Below are positions 1 to 13,509 of a stretch of DNA of 64,000 nucleotides, in pieces (the first letter of the stretch is position 1; every line of letters starts with the position of its first letter). Origin of the DNA: Rhabditoides inermis (taxonomy: Eukaryota > Nematoda > Chromadorea > Rhabditida > Rhabditidae). Position numbers and translations under genes: made by a program. The notes under the pieces are model-generated. The model was not told where the DNA came from, did no database searches, and was given only the letters and a program-made list of their open reading frames with translations. The DNA is taken from NCBI GenBank assembly GCA_963966185.1, contig CAWZYM010000089.1, forward strand, positions 434,001-498,000, read 5' to 3'.

Positions 1-59
1 AAAATTCGACAAACCAGGTTTACATGGATGAAAGGCCGGTAAAGTTGGACAAACCAGGT

Positions 60-3000
60 TTACAAAGATGAAAGGCCGGTAAAGTTGGACAAACCAGGTT
101 TACAAGGATGAAAACTTGGTAAAGTTGGACAAACCAGGTTTACAAGGATGAAAGGCGGTAAAGTTCGACAAACCAGGTTTACATGGATGAAAACCCGGTA
201 AAGTTGGACAAACCAGGTTAACATGGATAAAAACCCGGTAAAGTTGGACAAACTAGGTTTACAAGGATGAATTGCCGGTAAAGTTAGACAAACCAGGTTT
301 TCAAGGATAAAAACCCGGTAAAGTTGGACAAACCAGGTTTACAAAGATGAAAGGCCGGTAAAGTTGGACAAACCAGGTTTACAAGGTTGAAAGGGCGGTA
401 AAGTTGGACCGACCAGGTTCACAAGGATGAAAGGTCGGTGGAGTTGTACAAACCAGGTTTACAAGGATGAAAAGTCCGTAAATGTTGGACAAACCAGGTT
501 TACAAGGATGAAAGGCCGGTGGAGTGGGACAAACCAGGTTTACAAGGATGAAAGGCCGGTGAAGTTGGACAAACCAGGTTTAGAAGGTTGAAAGGCCGGT
601 AAAGTTGGACAAACCAGGTTTACAAGAATGAAAGGCCGGTAAAGTTGTACAAACCAGGTTTACAAGGATGAAAAGTCCGTAAAAGTTAGACAAACCAGAT
701 TTACAAGGATGAAAGGCCGGTGGAGTTGGACAAACCAGGTTTACAAGGATGAAAGGCCGGTGAAGTTGGACAAACCAGGTTTAGAAGGTTGAAAGGCCGG
801 TAAAGTTGGACAAACCAGGTTTACAAGGATGAAAGACCGGTAAAGTTGGACAAACCAGGTTTACAAAGATAAAAAGTCCGGTAAAGTTGGACAAACCAGG
901 TTTACATGGATGAAAACCCGGTAAACTTCGACAAACCAGGTTTACATGGATGAAAGGACGGTAAAGTTGGACAAACCAGGTTTACATGGATGAAAACCCG
1001 GTAAAATTCGACAAACCAGGTTTACATGGATGAAAGGCCGGTAAAGTTGGACAAACCAGGTTTACAAAGATGAAAGGCTGGTAAAGTTGGACAAACCAGG
1101 TTTACAAGGATGAAAACTTGGTAAAGTTGGACAAACCAGGTTTACAGGGATGAAAGGCGGTAAAGTTCGACAAACCAGGTTTACATGGATGAAAACCTGG
1201 TAAAGTTGGACAAACCAGCTTAACATGGATAAAAACCCGGTAAAGTTGGACAAACTAGGTTTACAAGGATGAAATGCCGGTAAAGTTAGACAAACCAGGT
1301 TTTCAAGGATAAAAACCCGGTAAAGTTGGACAAACCAGGTTTACAAGGATGAAAAGTCCGTAAAAGTTGGACAAACCAGATTTAAAAGGATGAAAGGCCG
1401 GTGGAGTTGGACAAACCAGGTTTACAAGGATGAAAGGCCGGTGAAGTTGGACAAACCAGGTTTAGAAGGTTGAAAGGCCGGTAAAGTTGGACAAACCAGG
1501 TTTACAAGGATGAAAGGCCGGTAAAGTTGGACAAACAAGGTTTACAAAGATAAAAAGTCCGGTAAAGTTGGACAAACCAGGTTTACATTGATGAAAACCC
1601 GGTAAAATTCGACAAACCAGGTTTACATGGATGAAAGGACGGTAAAGTTTGACAAACCAGGATTACATGGATGAAAATCCGGTAAAATTCGACAAACCAG
1701 GTTTACATGGATGAAAACCCGGTAAAATTGGACAAACCAGGTTTACAAGAAGGAAAGGCCGGTAGAGTTGGACAAACCAGGTTTTCAAGGATGAAAGGCC
1801 GGTAAAATTGGACAAACCAGGTTTACAAAAATGAAAGGCCGGTAAAGTTGGACAAACCAGGTTTACATGGACCCGGTAAAGTTCGCGAACAAGATTTACA
1901 TGGAAGTTGGACAAACCAGGTTTACATGGACCCGGTAAAGTTCGCAAACAAGATTTACATGTTGGACAAACCCGGTAATGTTCGACAAACCAGGTTTACA
2001 TGGATGAAAACCCGGTAAAGTTGGACAAACCAGGTTTACATGGATGAAAACCCGGTAAAATTGGACAAACCAGGTTTACAAGAATGAAAGGCCGGTAGAG
2101 TTGGACAAACCAGGTTTACAAGAATGAAAGGCCGGAAGAGTTGGACAAACCAGGTTTACAAAGATGAAAGGCCGGTGGAGTTGTACAAACCAGGTTTACA
2201 AGGATGAAAAGTCCGTAAAAGTTGGACAAACCAGGTTTACAAGGATGAAAGGCCGGTGGAGTGGGACAAACCAGGTTTACAAGGATGAAAGGCCGGTGAA
2301 GTTGGACAAACCAGGTTTAGAAGGTTGAAAGGCCGGTAAAGTTGGACAAACCAGGTTTACAAGAATGAAAGGCCGGTAAAGTTGTACAAACCAGGTTTAC
2401 AAGGATGAAAAGTCCGTAAAAGTTAGACAAACCAGATTTACAAGGATGAAAGGCCGGTGGAGTTGGACAAACCAGGTTTACAAGGATGAAAGGCCGGTGA
2501 AGTTGGACAAACCAGGTTTAGAAGGTTGAAAGGCCGGTAAAGTTGGACAAACCAGGTTTACAAGGATGAAAGACCGGTAAAGTTGGACAAACCAGGTTTA
2601 CAAAGATAAAAAGTCCGGTAAAGTTGGACAAACCAGGTTTACATGGATGAAAACCCGGTAAACTTCGACAAACCAGGTTTACATGGATGAAAGGACGGTA
2701 AAGTTGGACAAACCAGGTTTACATGGATGAAAACCCGGTAAAATTCGACAAACCAGGTTTACATGGATGAAAGGCCGGTAAAGTTGGACAAACCAGGTTT
2801 ACAAAGATGAAAGGCTGGTAAAGTTGGACAAACCAGGTTTACAAGGATGAAAACTTGGTAAAGTTGGACAAACCAGGTTTACAAGGATGAAAGGCGGTAA
2901 AGTTCGACAAACCAGGTTTACATGGATGAAAACCTGGTAAAGTTGGACAAACCAGCTTAACATGGATAAAAACCCGGTAAAGTTGGACAAACTAGGTTTA

Positions 3001-6000
3001 CAAGGATGAAATGCCGGTAAAGTTAGACAAACCAGGTTTACAAAGATGAAAGGCCGGTGGAGTTGTACAAACCAGGTTTACAAGGATGAAAAGTCCGTAA
3101 AAGTTGGACAAACCAGATTTAAAAGGATGAAAGGCCGGTGGAGTTGGACAAACCAGGTTTACAAGGATGAAAGGCCGGTGAAGTTGGACAAACCAGGTTT
3201 AGAAGGTTGAAAGGCCGGTAAAGTTGGACAAACCAGGTTTACAAGGATGAAAGGCCGGTAAAGTTGGACAAACAAGGTTTACAAAGATAAAAAGTCCGGT
3301 AAAGTTGGACAAACCAGGTTTACATTGATGAAAACCCGGTAAAATTCGACAAACCAGGTTTACATGGATGAAAGGACGGTAAAGTTTGACAAACCAGGAT
3401 TACATGGATGAAAATCCGGTAAAATTCGACAAACCAGGTTTACATGGATGAAAACCCGGTAAAATTGGACAAACCAGGTTTACAAGAAGGAAAGGCCGGT
3501 AGAGTTGGACAAACCAGGTTTTCAAGGATGAAAGGCCGGTAAAATTGGACAAACCAGGTTTACAAAAATGAAAGGCCGGTAAAGTTGGACAAACCAGGTT
3601 TACATGGACCCGGTAAAGTTCGCGAACAAGATTTACATGGAAGTTGGACAAACCAGGTTTACATGGACCCGGTAAAGTTCGCAAACAAGATTTACATGTT
3701 GGACAAACCCGGTAATGTTCGACAAACCAGGTTTACATGGATGAAAACCCGGTAAAGTTGGACAAACCAGGTTTACATGGATGAAAACCCGGTAAAATTG
3801 GACAAACCAGGTTTACAAGAATGAAAGGCCGGTAGAGTTGGACAAACCAGGTTTACAAGAATGAAAGGCCGGAAGAGTTGGACAAACCAGGTTTACAAAG
3901 ATGAAAGGCCGGTGGAGTTGTACAAACCAGGTTTACAAGGATGAAAAGTCCGTAAAAGTTGGACAAACCAGGTTTACAAGGATGAAAGGCCGGTGGAGTG
4001 GGACAAACCAGGTTTACAAGGATGAAAGGCCGGTGAAGTTGGACAAACCAGGTTTAGAAGGTTGAAAGGCCGGTAAAGTTGGACAAACCAGGTTTACAAG
4101 AATGAAAGGCCGGTAAAGTTGTACAAACCAGGTTTACAAGGATGAAAAGTCCGTAAAAGTTAGACAAACCAGATTTACAAGGATGAAAGGCCGGTGGAGT
4201 TGGACAAACCAGGTTTACAAGGATGAAAGGCCGGTGAAGTTGGACAAACCAGGTTTAGAAGGTTGAAAGGCCGGTAAAGTTGGACAAACCAGGTTTACAA
4301 GGATGAAAGACCGGTAAAGTTGGACAAACCAGGTTTACAAAGATAAAAAGTCCGGTAAAGTTGGACAAACCAGGTTTACATGGATGAAAACCCGGTAAAC
4401 TTCGACAAACCAGGTTTACATGGATGAAAGGACGGTAAAGTTGGACAAACCAGGTTTACATGGATGAAAACCCGGTAAAATTCGACAAACCAGGTTTACA
4501 TGGATGAAAGGCCGGTAAAGTTGGACAAACCAGGTTTACAAAGATGAAAGGCTGGTAAAGTTGGACAAACCAGGTTTACAAGGATGAAAACTTGGTAAAG
4601 TTGGACAAACCAGGTTTACAAGGATGAAAGGCGGTAAAGTTCGACAAACCAGGTTTACATGGATGAAAACCTGGTAAAGTTGGACAAACCAGCTTAACAT
4701 GGATAAAAACCCGGTAAAGTTGGACAAACTAGGTTTACAAGGATGAAATGCCGGTAAAGTTAGACAAACCAGGTTTTCAAGGATAAAAACCCGGTAAAGT
4801 TGGACAAACCAGGTTTACAAGGATGAAAAGTCCGTAAAAGTTGGACAAACCAGATTTAAAAGGATGAAAGGCCGGTGGAGTTGGACAAACCAGGTTTACA
4901 AGGATGAAAGGCCGGTGAAGTTGGACAAACCAGGTTTAGAAGGTTGAAAGGCCGGTAAAGTTGGACAAACCAGGTTTACAAGGATGAAAGGCCGGTAAAG
5001 TTGGACAAACAAGGTTTACAAAGATAAAAAGTCCGGTAAAGTTGGACAAACCAGGTTTACATTGATGAAAACCCGGTAAAATTCGACAAACCAGGTTTAC
5101 ATGGATGAAAGGACGGTAAAGTTTGACAAACCAGGATTACATGGATGAAAATCCGGTAAAATTCGACAAACCAGGTTTACATGGATGAAAACCCGGTAAA
5201 ATTGGACAAACCAGGTTTACAAGAAGGAAAGGCCGGTAGAGTTGGACAAACCAGGTTTTCAAGGATGAAAGGCCGGTAAAATTGGACAAACCAGGTTTAC
5301 AAAAATGAAAGGCCGGTAAAGTTGGACAAACCAGGTTTACATGGACCCGGTAAAGTTCGCGAACAAGATTTACATGGAAGTTGGACAAACCAGGTTTACA
5401 TGGACCCGGTAAAGTTCGCAAACAAGATTTACATGTTGGACAAACCCGGTAATGTTCGACAAACCAGGTTTACATGGATGAAAACCCGGTAAAGTTGGAC
5501 AAACCAGGTTTACATGGATGAAAACCCGGTAAAATTGGACAAACCAGGTTTACAAGAATGAAAGGCCGGTAGAGTTGGACAAACCAGGTTTACAAGAATG
5601 AAAGGCCGGAAGAGTTGGACAAACCAGGTTTACAAAGATGAAAGGCCGGTGGAGTTGTACAAACCAGGTTTACAAGGATGAAAAGTCCGTAAAAGTTGGA
5701 CAAACCAGGTTTACAAGGATGAAAGGCCGGTGGAGTGGGACAAACCAGGTTTACAAGGATGAAAGGCCGGTGAAGTTGGACAAACCAGGTTTAGAAGGTT
5801 GAAAGGCCGGTAAAGTTGGACAAACCAGGTTTACAAGAATGAAAGGCCGGTAAAGTTGTACAAACCAGGTTTACAAGGATGAAAAGTCCGTAAAAGTTAG
5901 ACAAACCAGATTTACAAGGATGAAAGGCCGGTGGAGTTGGACAAACCAGGTTTACAAGGATGAAAGGCCGGTGAAGTTGGACAAACCAGGTTTAGAAAGT

Positions 6001-6272
6001 TGAAAGGCCGGTAAAGTTGGACAAACCAGGTTTACAAGGATGAAAGACTGGTAAAGTTGGACAAACCAGGTTTACAAAGATAAAATGTCCGGTAAAGTTG
6101 GACAAACCAGGTTTACATGGATGAAAACCCGGTAAAATTCGACAAACCAGATTTACATGGATGAAAGGACGGTAAAGTTGGACAAACCAGGTTTACATGG
6201 ATGAAAACCCGGTAAAATTCGACAAACCAGGTTTACATGGATGAAAGGCCGGTAAAGTTGGACAAACCAGGT
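60..6272. repeat. Left domain: one 1,002-bp block plus three 1,737-bp higher-order repeats
   Basis: Diagnostic unit combinations recur at exact spacing. A marker at 60 recurs in variant form at 1062 (1,002 bp). The marker at 1062 then recurs at 2799 and 4536, each 1,737 bp on. A second marker, the short-unit cluster with GTTCGCGAACAAG, recurs at 1663, 3400 and 5137, also 1,737 bp apart. The next 1,002-bp block begins at 6273. 1,737 is not a multiple of 40 because some units are 39 bp and the short-unit cluster (e.g. 1861-1980) contains truncated units. One copy differs near 3040-3060, where an AAAGATG unit pair replaces the AGGTTTTCAAGGATAAAAACC unit seen near 1297. Confidence 0.85.
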
Positions 6273-9200
6273 TTACAAAGATGAAAGGCCGGTAAAGTTG
6301 GACAAACCAGGTTTACAAGGATGAAAACTTGGTAAAGTTGGACAAACTAGGTTTACAAGGATGAAAGGCGGTAAAGTTCGACAAACCAGGTTTACATGGA
6401 TGAAAACCCGGTAAAGTTGGACAAACCAGGTTAACATGGATAAAAACCCGGTAAAGTTGGACAAACTAGGTTTACAAGGATGAATTGCCGGTAAAGTTAG
6501 ACAAACCAGGTTTTCAAGGATAAAAACCCGGTAAAGTTGGACAAACCAGGTTTACAAAGATGAAAGGCCGGTAAAGTTGGACAAACCAGGTTTACAAGGT
6601 TGAAAGGGCGGTAAAGTTGGACCGACCAGGTTCACAAGGATGAAAGGTCGGTGGAGTTGTACAAACCAGGTTTACAAGGATGAAAAGTCCGTAAATGTTG
6701 GACAAACCAGGTTTACAAGGATGAAAGGCCGGTGGAGTGGGACAAACCAGGTTTACAAGGATGAAAGGCCGGTGAAGTTGGACAAACCAGGTTTAGAAGG
6801 TTGAAAGGCCGGTAAAGTTGGACAAACCAGGTTTACAAGAATGAAAGGCCGGTAAAGTTGTACAAACCAGGTTTACAAGGATGAAAAGTCCGTAAAAGTT
6901 AGACAAACCAGATTTACAAGGATGAAAGGCCGGTGGAGTTGGACAAACCAGGTTTACAAGGATGAAAGGCCGGTGAAGTTGGACAAACCAGGTTTAGAAG
7001 GTTGAAAGGCCGGTAAAGTTGGACAAACCAGGTTTACAAGGATGAAAGACCGGTAAAGTTGGACAAACCAGGTTTACAAAGATAAAAAGTCCGGTAAAGT
7101 TGGACAAACCAGGTTTACATGGATGAAAACCCGGTAAACTTCGACAAACCAGGTTTACATGGATGAAAGGACGGTAAAGTTGGACAAACCAGGTTTACAT
7201 GGATGAAAACCCGGTAAAATTCGACAAACCAGGTTTACATGGATGAAAGGCCGGTAAAGTTGGACAAACCAGGTTTACAAAGATGAAAGGCTGGTAAAGT
7301 TGGACAAACCAGGTTTACAAGGATGAAAACTTGGTAAAGTTGGACAAACCAGGTTTACAAGGATGAAAGGCGGTAAAGTTTGACAAACCAGGTTTACATG
7401 GATGAAAACCTGGTAAAGTTGGACAAACCAGCTTAACATGGATAAAAACCCGGTAAAGTTGGACAAACTAGGTTTACAAGGATGAAATGCCGGTAAAGTT
7501 AGACAAACCAGGTTTTCAAGGATAAAAACCCGGTAAAGTTGGACAAACCAGGTTTACAAGGATGAAAAGTCCGTAAAAGTTGGACAAACCAGATTTAAAA
7601 GGATGAAAGGCCGGTGGAGTTGGACAAACCAGGTTTACAAGGATGAAAGGCCGGTGAAGTTGGACAAACCAGGTTTAGAAGGTTGAAAGGCCGGTAAAGT
7701 TGGACAAACCAGGTTTACAAGGATGAAAGGCCGGTAAAGTTGGACAAACAAGGTTTACAAAGATAAAAAGTCCGGTAAAGTTGGACAAACCAGGTTTACA
7801 TTGATGAAAACCCGGTAAAATTCGACAAACCAGGTTTACATGGATGAAAGGACGGTAAAGTTTGACAAACCAGGATTACATGGATGAAAATCCGGTAAAA
7901 TTCGACAAACCAGGTTTACATGGATGAAAACCCGGTAAAATTGGACAAACCAGGTTTACAAGAAGGAAAGGCCGGTAGAGTTGGACAAACCAGGTTTTCA
8001 AGGATGAAAGGCCGGTAAAATTGGACAAACCAGGTTTACAAAAATGAAAGGCCGGTAAAGTTGGACAAACCAGGTTTACATGGACCCGGTAAAGTTCGCG
8101 AACAAGATTTACATGGAAGTTGGACAAACCAGGTTTACATGGACCCGGTAAAGTTCGCAAACAAGATTTACATGTTGGACAAACCCGGTAATGTTCGACA
8201 AACCAGGTTTACATGGATGAAAACCCGGTAAAGTTGGACAAACCAGGTTTACATGGATGAAAACCCGGTAAAATTGGACAAACCAGGTTTACAAGAATGA
8301 AAGGCCGGTAGAGTTGGACAAACCAGGTTTACAAGAATGAAAGGCCGGAAGAGTTGGACAAACCAGGTTTACAAAGATGAAAACTTGGTAAAGTTGGACA
8401 AACCAGGTTTATAAAGATGAAAGGCCGGTAAAGTTGGACAAATCAGGTTTACATGGATGAAAACCCGGTAAAGTTGGACAAACCAGGTTCACATGGATGA
8501 AAACCCGGTAAAGTTGGACAAACCAGGTTTACAAGAATGAAAGGCCGGAAGAGTTTGACAAACCAGGTTTTCAAGGATGAAAGGCCGGTAAAATTGGACA
8601 AACCAGGTTTACAAAGATGAAAGGCCGGTAAAGTTGGACAAGCCAAGTTTACATGGACCCGGTAAAGTTCGACAAACCAGGTTTACAAAGATGAAAGGCC
8701 GGTAAAGTAGGACAAACCAGGTTTACACGGATGAAAGGCCGATAAAGTTGGACAAACCAGGTTTACATGGATGAAAACCCGGTAAAGTTCGACAAAACAG
8801 GTTTACATGGATGAAAACCCGGTAAAGTTGGACAAACCAGGTTAACATGGATAAAAACCCGGTAAAGTTGGACAAACTAGGTTTACAAGGATGAAATGCC
8901 GGTAGAGTTAGACAAACCAGATTTTCAAGGATGAAAACCCGGTAAAGTTGGACAAACCAGGTTTACAAAGATGAAAGGCCGGTAAAGTTGGACAAACCAG
9001 GTTTACAAGGTTGAAAGGCCGGTAAAGTTGGACCAACCAGGTTTACAAGGATGAAAGGCCGGTGGAGTTGTACAAACCAAGTTTACAAGGATGAAAAGTC
9101 CGTAAAAGTTTGGACAAACCAGGTTTACAAGGATGAAAGGCCGCTGGAGTGGGACAAACCAGGTTTACAAGGATGAAAGGCCGGTGAAGTTGGACAAACC

Positions 9201-12200
9201 AGGTTTAGAAGGTTGAAAGGCCGGTAAAGTTGGACAAACCAGGTTTACAAGGATGAAAGACCGGTAAAGTTGGACAAACCAGGTTTACAAAGATAAAAAG
9301 TCCGGTAAAGTTGGACAAACCAGGTTTACATTGATGAAAACCCGGTAAAATTCGACAAACCAGGTTTACATGGATGAAAGGACGGTAAAGTTGGACAAAC
9401 CAGGTTTACATGGATGAAAACCCGGTAAAATTCGACAAACCAGGTTTACATGGATGAAAGGCCGGTAAAGTTGGACAAACCAGGTTTACAAAGATGAAAG
9501 GCCGGTAAAGTTGGACAAACCAGGTTTACAAGGATGAAAACTTGGTAAAGTTGGACAAACCAGGTTTACAAGGATGAAAGGCGGTAAAGTTCGACAAACC
9601 AGGTTTACATGGATGAAAACCTGGTAAAGTTGGACAAACCAGCTTAACATGGATAAAAACCCGGTAAAGTTGGACAAACCAGGTTTACAAGAATGAAAGG
9701 CCGGTAAAGTTGTACAAACCAGGTTTACAAGGATGAAAAGTCCGTAAAAGTTGGACAAACCAGATTTACAAGGATGAAAAGTCCGTAAAAGTTGGACAAA
9801 CCAGATTTAAAAGGATGAAAGGCCGGTGGAGTTGGACAAACCAGGTTTACAAGGATGAAAGGCCGGTGAAGTTGGACAAACCAGGTTTAGAAGGTTGAAA
9901 GGCCGGTAAAGTTGGACAAACCAGGTTTACAAAGATAAAAAGTCCGGTAAAGTTGGACAAACCAGGTTTACATTGATGAAAACCCGGTAAAATTCGACAA
10001 ACCAGGTTTACATGGATGAAAGGACGGTAAAGTTGGACAAACCAGGTTTACATGGATGAAAACCCGGTAAAATTCGACAAACCAGGTTTACATGGATGAA
10101 AGGCCGGTAAAGTTGGACAAACCAGGTTTACAAAGATGAAAGGCCGGTAAAGTTGGACAAACCAGGTATACAAGGTTGAAAGGCCGGTAAAAATGGACAA
10201 ACCAGGTTTACAAGGATGAAAAGTCCGTAAAAGTTGGACAAACCAAGTTTACAAGGATGAAAGGCCGGTGGAGTTGGACAAACCAGGTTTACAAGAATGA
10301 AAGGCCGGTGGAGTTGGACAAACCAGGTTTACAAGGATGAAAAGTCCGTAAAAGTTGGACAAACCAGGTTTACAAGAATGAAAGGCCGGTGGAGTTGGAC
10401 AAACCAGGTTTACAAGGATGAAAGGCCGGTGAAGTTGGACAAACCAGGTTTAGAAGGTTGAAAGGCCGGTAAAGTTGGACAAACCAGGTTTACAAGAATG
10501 AAAGACCGGTAAAGTTGTACAAACCAGGTTTACAAGGATGAAAAGTCCGTAAAAGTTAGACAAACCAGATTTACAAGGATGAAAGGCCGGTGGAGTTGGA
10601 CAAACCAGGTTTACAAGGATGAAAGGCCGGTGAAGTTGGACAAACCAGGTTTAGAAGGTTGAAAGGCCGGTAAAGTTGGACAAACCAGGTTTACAAGGAT
10701 GAAAGACCGGTAAAGTTGGACAAACCAGGTTTACAAAGATAAAAAGTCCGGTAAAGTTGGACAAACCAGGTTTACATGGATGAAAGCCCGGTAAAATTCG
10801 ACAAACCAGATTTACATGGATGAAAGGGCGGTAAAGTTGGACCGACCAGGTTCACAAGGATGAAAACCCGGTAAAATTCGACAAACCAGGTTTACATGGA
10901 TGAAAGGCCGGTAAAGTTGGACAAACCAGGTTTACAAAGATGAAAGGCCGGTAAAGTTGGACAAACCAGGTTTACAAGGATGAAAACTTGGTAAAGTTGG
11001 ACAAACCAGGTTTACAAGGATGAAAGGCGGTAAAGTTCGACAAACCAGGTTTACATGGATGAAAACCCGGTAAAGTTGGACAAACCAGGTTAACATGGAT
11101 AAAAACCCGGTAAAGTTGGACAAACTAGGTTTACAAGGATGAATTGCCGGTAAAGTTAGACAAACCAGGTTTTCAAGGATAAAAACCCGGTAAAGTTGGA
11201 CAAACCAGGTTTACAAAGATGAAAGGCCGGTAAAGTTGGACAAACCAGGTTTACAAGGTTGAAAGGGCGGTAAAGTTGGACCGACCAGGTTCACAAGGAT
11301 GAAAGGTCGGTGGAGTTGTACAAACCAGGTTTACAAGGATGAAAAGTCCGTAAATGTTGGACAAACCAGGTTTACAAGGATGAAAGGCCGGTGGAGTGGG
11401 ACAAACCAGGTTTACAAGGATGAAAGGCCGGTGAAGTTGGACAAACCAGGTTTAGAAGGTTGAAAGGCCGGTAAAGTTGGACAAACCAGGTTTACAAGAA
11501 TGAAAGGCCGGTAAAGTTGTACAAACCAGGTTTACAAGGATGAAAAGTCCGTAAAAGTTAGACAAACCAGATTTACAAGGATGAAAGGCCGGTGGAGTTG
11601 GACAAACCAGGTTTACAAGGATGAAAGGCCGGTGAAGTTGGACAAACCAGGTTTAGAAGGTTGAAAGGCCGGTAAAGTTGGACAAACCAGGTTTACATGG
11701 ATGAAAACCCGGTAAAATTCGACAAACCAGGTTTACATGGATGAAAGGCCGGTAAAGTTGGACAAACCAGGTTTACAAAGATGAAAGGCTGGTAAAGTTG
11801 GACAAACCAGGTTTACAAGGATGAAAACTTGGTAAAGTTGGACAAACCAGGTTTACAAGGATGAAAGGCGGTAAAGTTCGACAAACCAGGTTTACATGGA
11901 TGAAAACCTGGTAAAGTTGGACAAACCAGCTTAACATGGATAAAAACCCGGTAAAGTTGGACAAACTAGGTTTACAAGGATGAAATGCCGGTAAAGTTAG
12001 ACAAACCAGGTTTTCAAGGATAAAAACCCGGTAAAGTTGGACAAACCAGGTTTACAAGGATGAAAAGTCCGTAAAAGTTGGACAAACCAGATTTAAAAGG
12101 ATGAAAGGCCGGTGGAGTTGGACAAACCAGGTTTACAAGGATGAAAGGCCGGTGAAGTTGGACAAACCAGGTTTAGAAGGTTGAAAGGCCGGTAAAGTTG

Positions 12201-13509
12201 GACAAACCAGGTTTACAAGGATGAAAGGCCGGTAAAGTTGGACAAACAAGGTTTACAAAGATAAAAAGTCCGGTAAAGTTGGACAAACCAGGTTTACATT
12301 GATGAAAACCCGGTAAAATTCGACAAACCAGGTTTACATGGATGAAAGGACGGTAAAGTTTGACAAACCAGGATTACATGGATGAAAATCCGGTAAAATT
12401 CGACAAACCAGGTTTACATGGATGAAAACCCGGTAAAATTGGACAAACCAGGTTTACAAGAAGGAAAGGCCGGTAGAGTTGGACAAACCAGGTTTTCAAG
12501 GATGAAAGGCCGGTAAAATTGGACAAACCAGGTTTACAAAAATGAAAGGCCGGTAAAGTTGGACAAACCAGGTTTACATGGACCCGGTAAAGTTCGCGAA
12601 CAAGATTTACATGGAAGTTGGACAAACCAGGTTTACATGGACCCGGTAAAGTTCGCAAACAAGATTTACATGTTGGACAAACCCGGTAATGTTCGACAAA
12701 CCAGGTTTACATGGATGAAAACCCGGTAAAGTTGGACAAACCAGGTTTACATGGATGAAAACCCGGTAAAATTGGACAAACCAGGTTTACAAGAATGAAA
12801 GGCCGGTAGAGTTGGACAAACCAGGTTTACAAGAATGAAAGGCCGGAAGAGTTGGACAAACCAGGTTTACAAAGATGAAAGGCCGGTGGAGTTGTACAAA
12901 CCAGGTTTACAAGGATGAAAAGTCCGTAAAAGTTGGACAAACCAGGTTTACAAGGATGAAAGGCCGGTGGAGTGGGACAAACCAGGTTTACAAGGATGAA
13001 AGGCCGGTGAAGTTGGACAAACCAGGTTTAGAAGGTTGAAAGGCCGGTAAAGTTGGACAAACCAGGTTTACAAGAATGAAAGGCCGGTAAAGTTGTACAA
13101 ACCAGGTTTACAAGGATGAAAAGTCCGTAAAAGTTAGACAAACCAGATTTACAAGGATGAAAGGCCGGTGGAGTTGGACAAACCAGGTTTACAAGGATGA
13201 AAGGCCGGTGAAGTTGGACAAACCAGGTTTAGAAAGTTGAAAGGCCGGTAAAGTTGGACAAACCAGGTTTACAAGGATGAAAGACTGGTAAAGTTGGACA
13301 AACCAGGTTTACAAAGATAAAATGTCCGGTAAAGTTGGACAAACCAGGTTTACATGGATGAAAACCCGGTAAAATTCGACAAACCAGATTTACATGGATG
13401 AAAGGACGGTAAAGTTGGACAAACCAGGTTTACATGGATGAAAACCCGGTAAAATTCGACAAACCAGGTTTACATGGATGAAAGGCCGGTAAAGTTGGAC
13501 AAACCAGGT
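6273..13509. repeat. ~7.24-kb super-repeat, first copy
   Basis: This contains, in order, a 1,002-bp block (6273), a 1,737-type block (7275) that switches near 8360 to a different module, a shortened 1.0-kb block (10932-11772, about four units shorter) and a full 1,737-bp block (11773-13509). The module from 8360 is marked by TTTATAAAGATG, by the AAATCAGG variant at about 8440 and by CACGGATGAAAGGCCGATAAAG at about 8727. The whole order restarts at 13510. Confidence 0.75.
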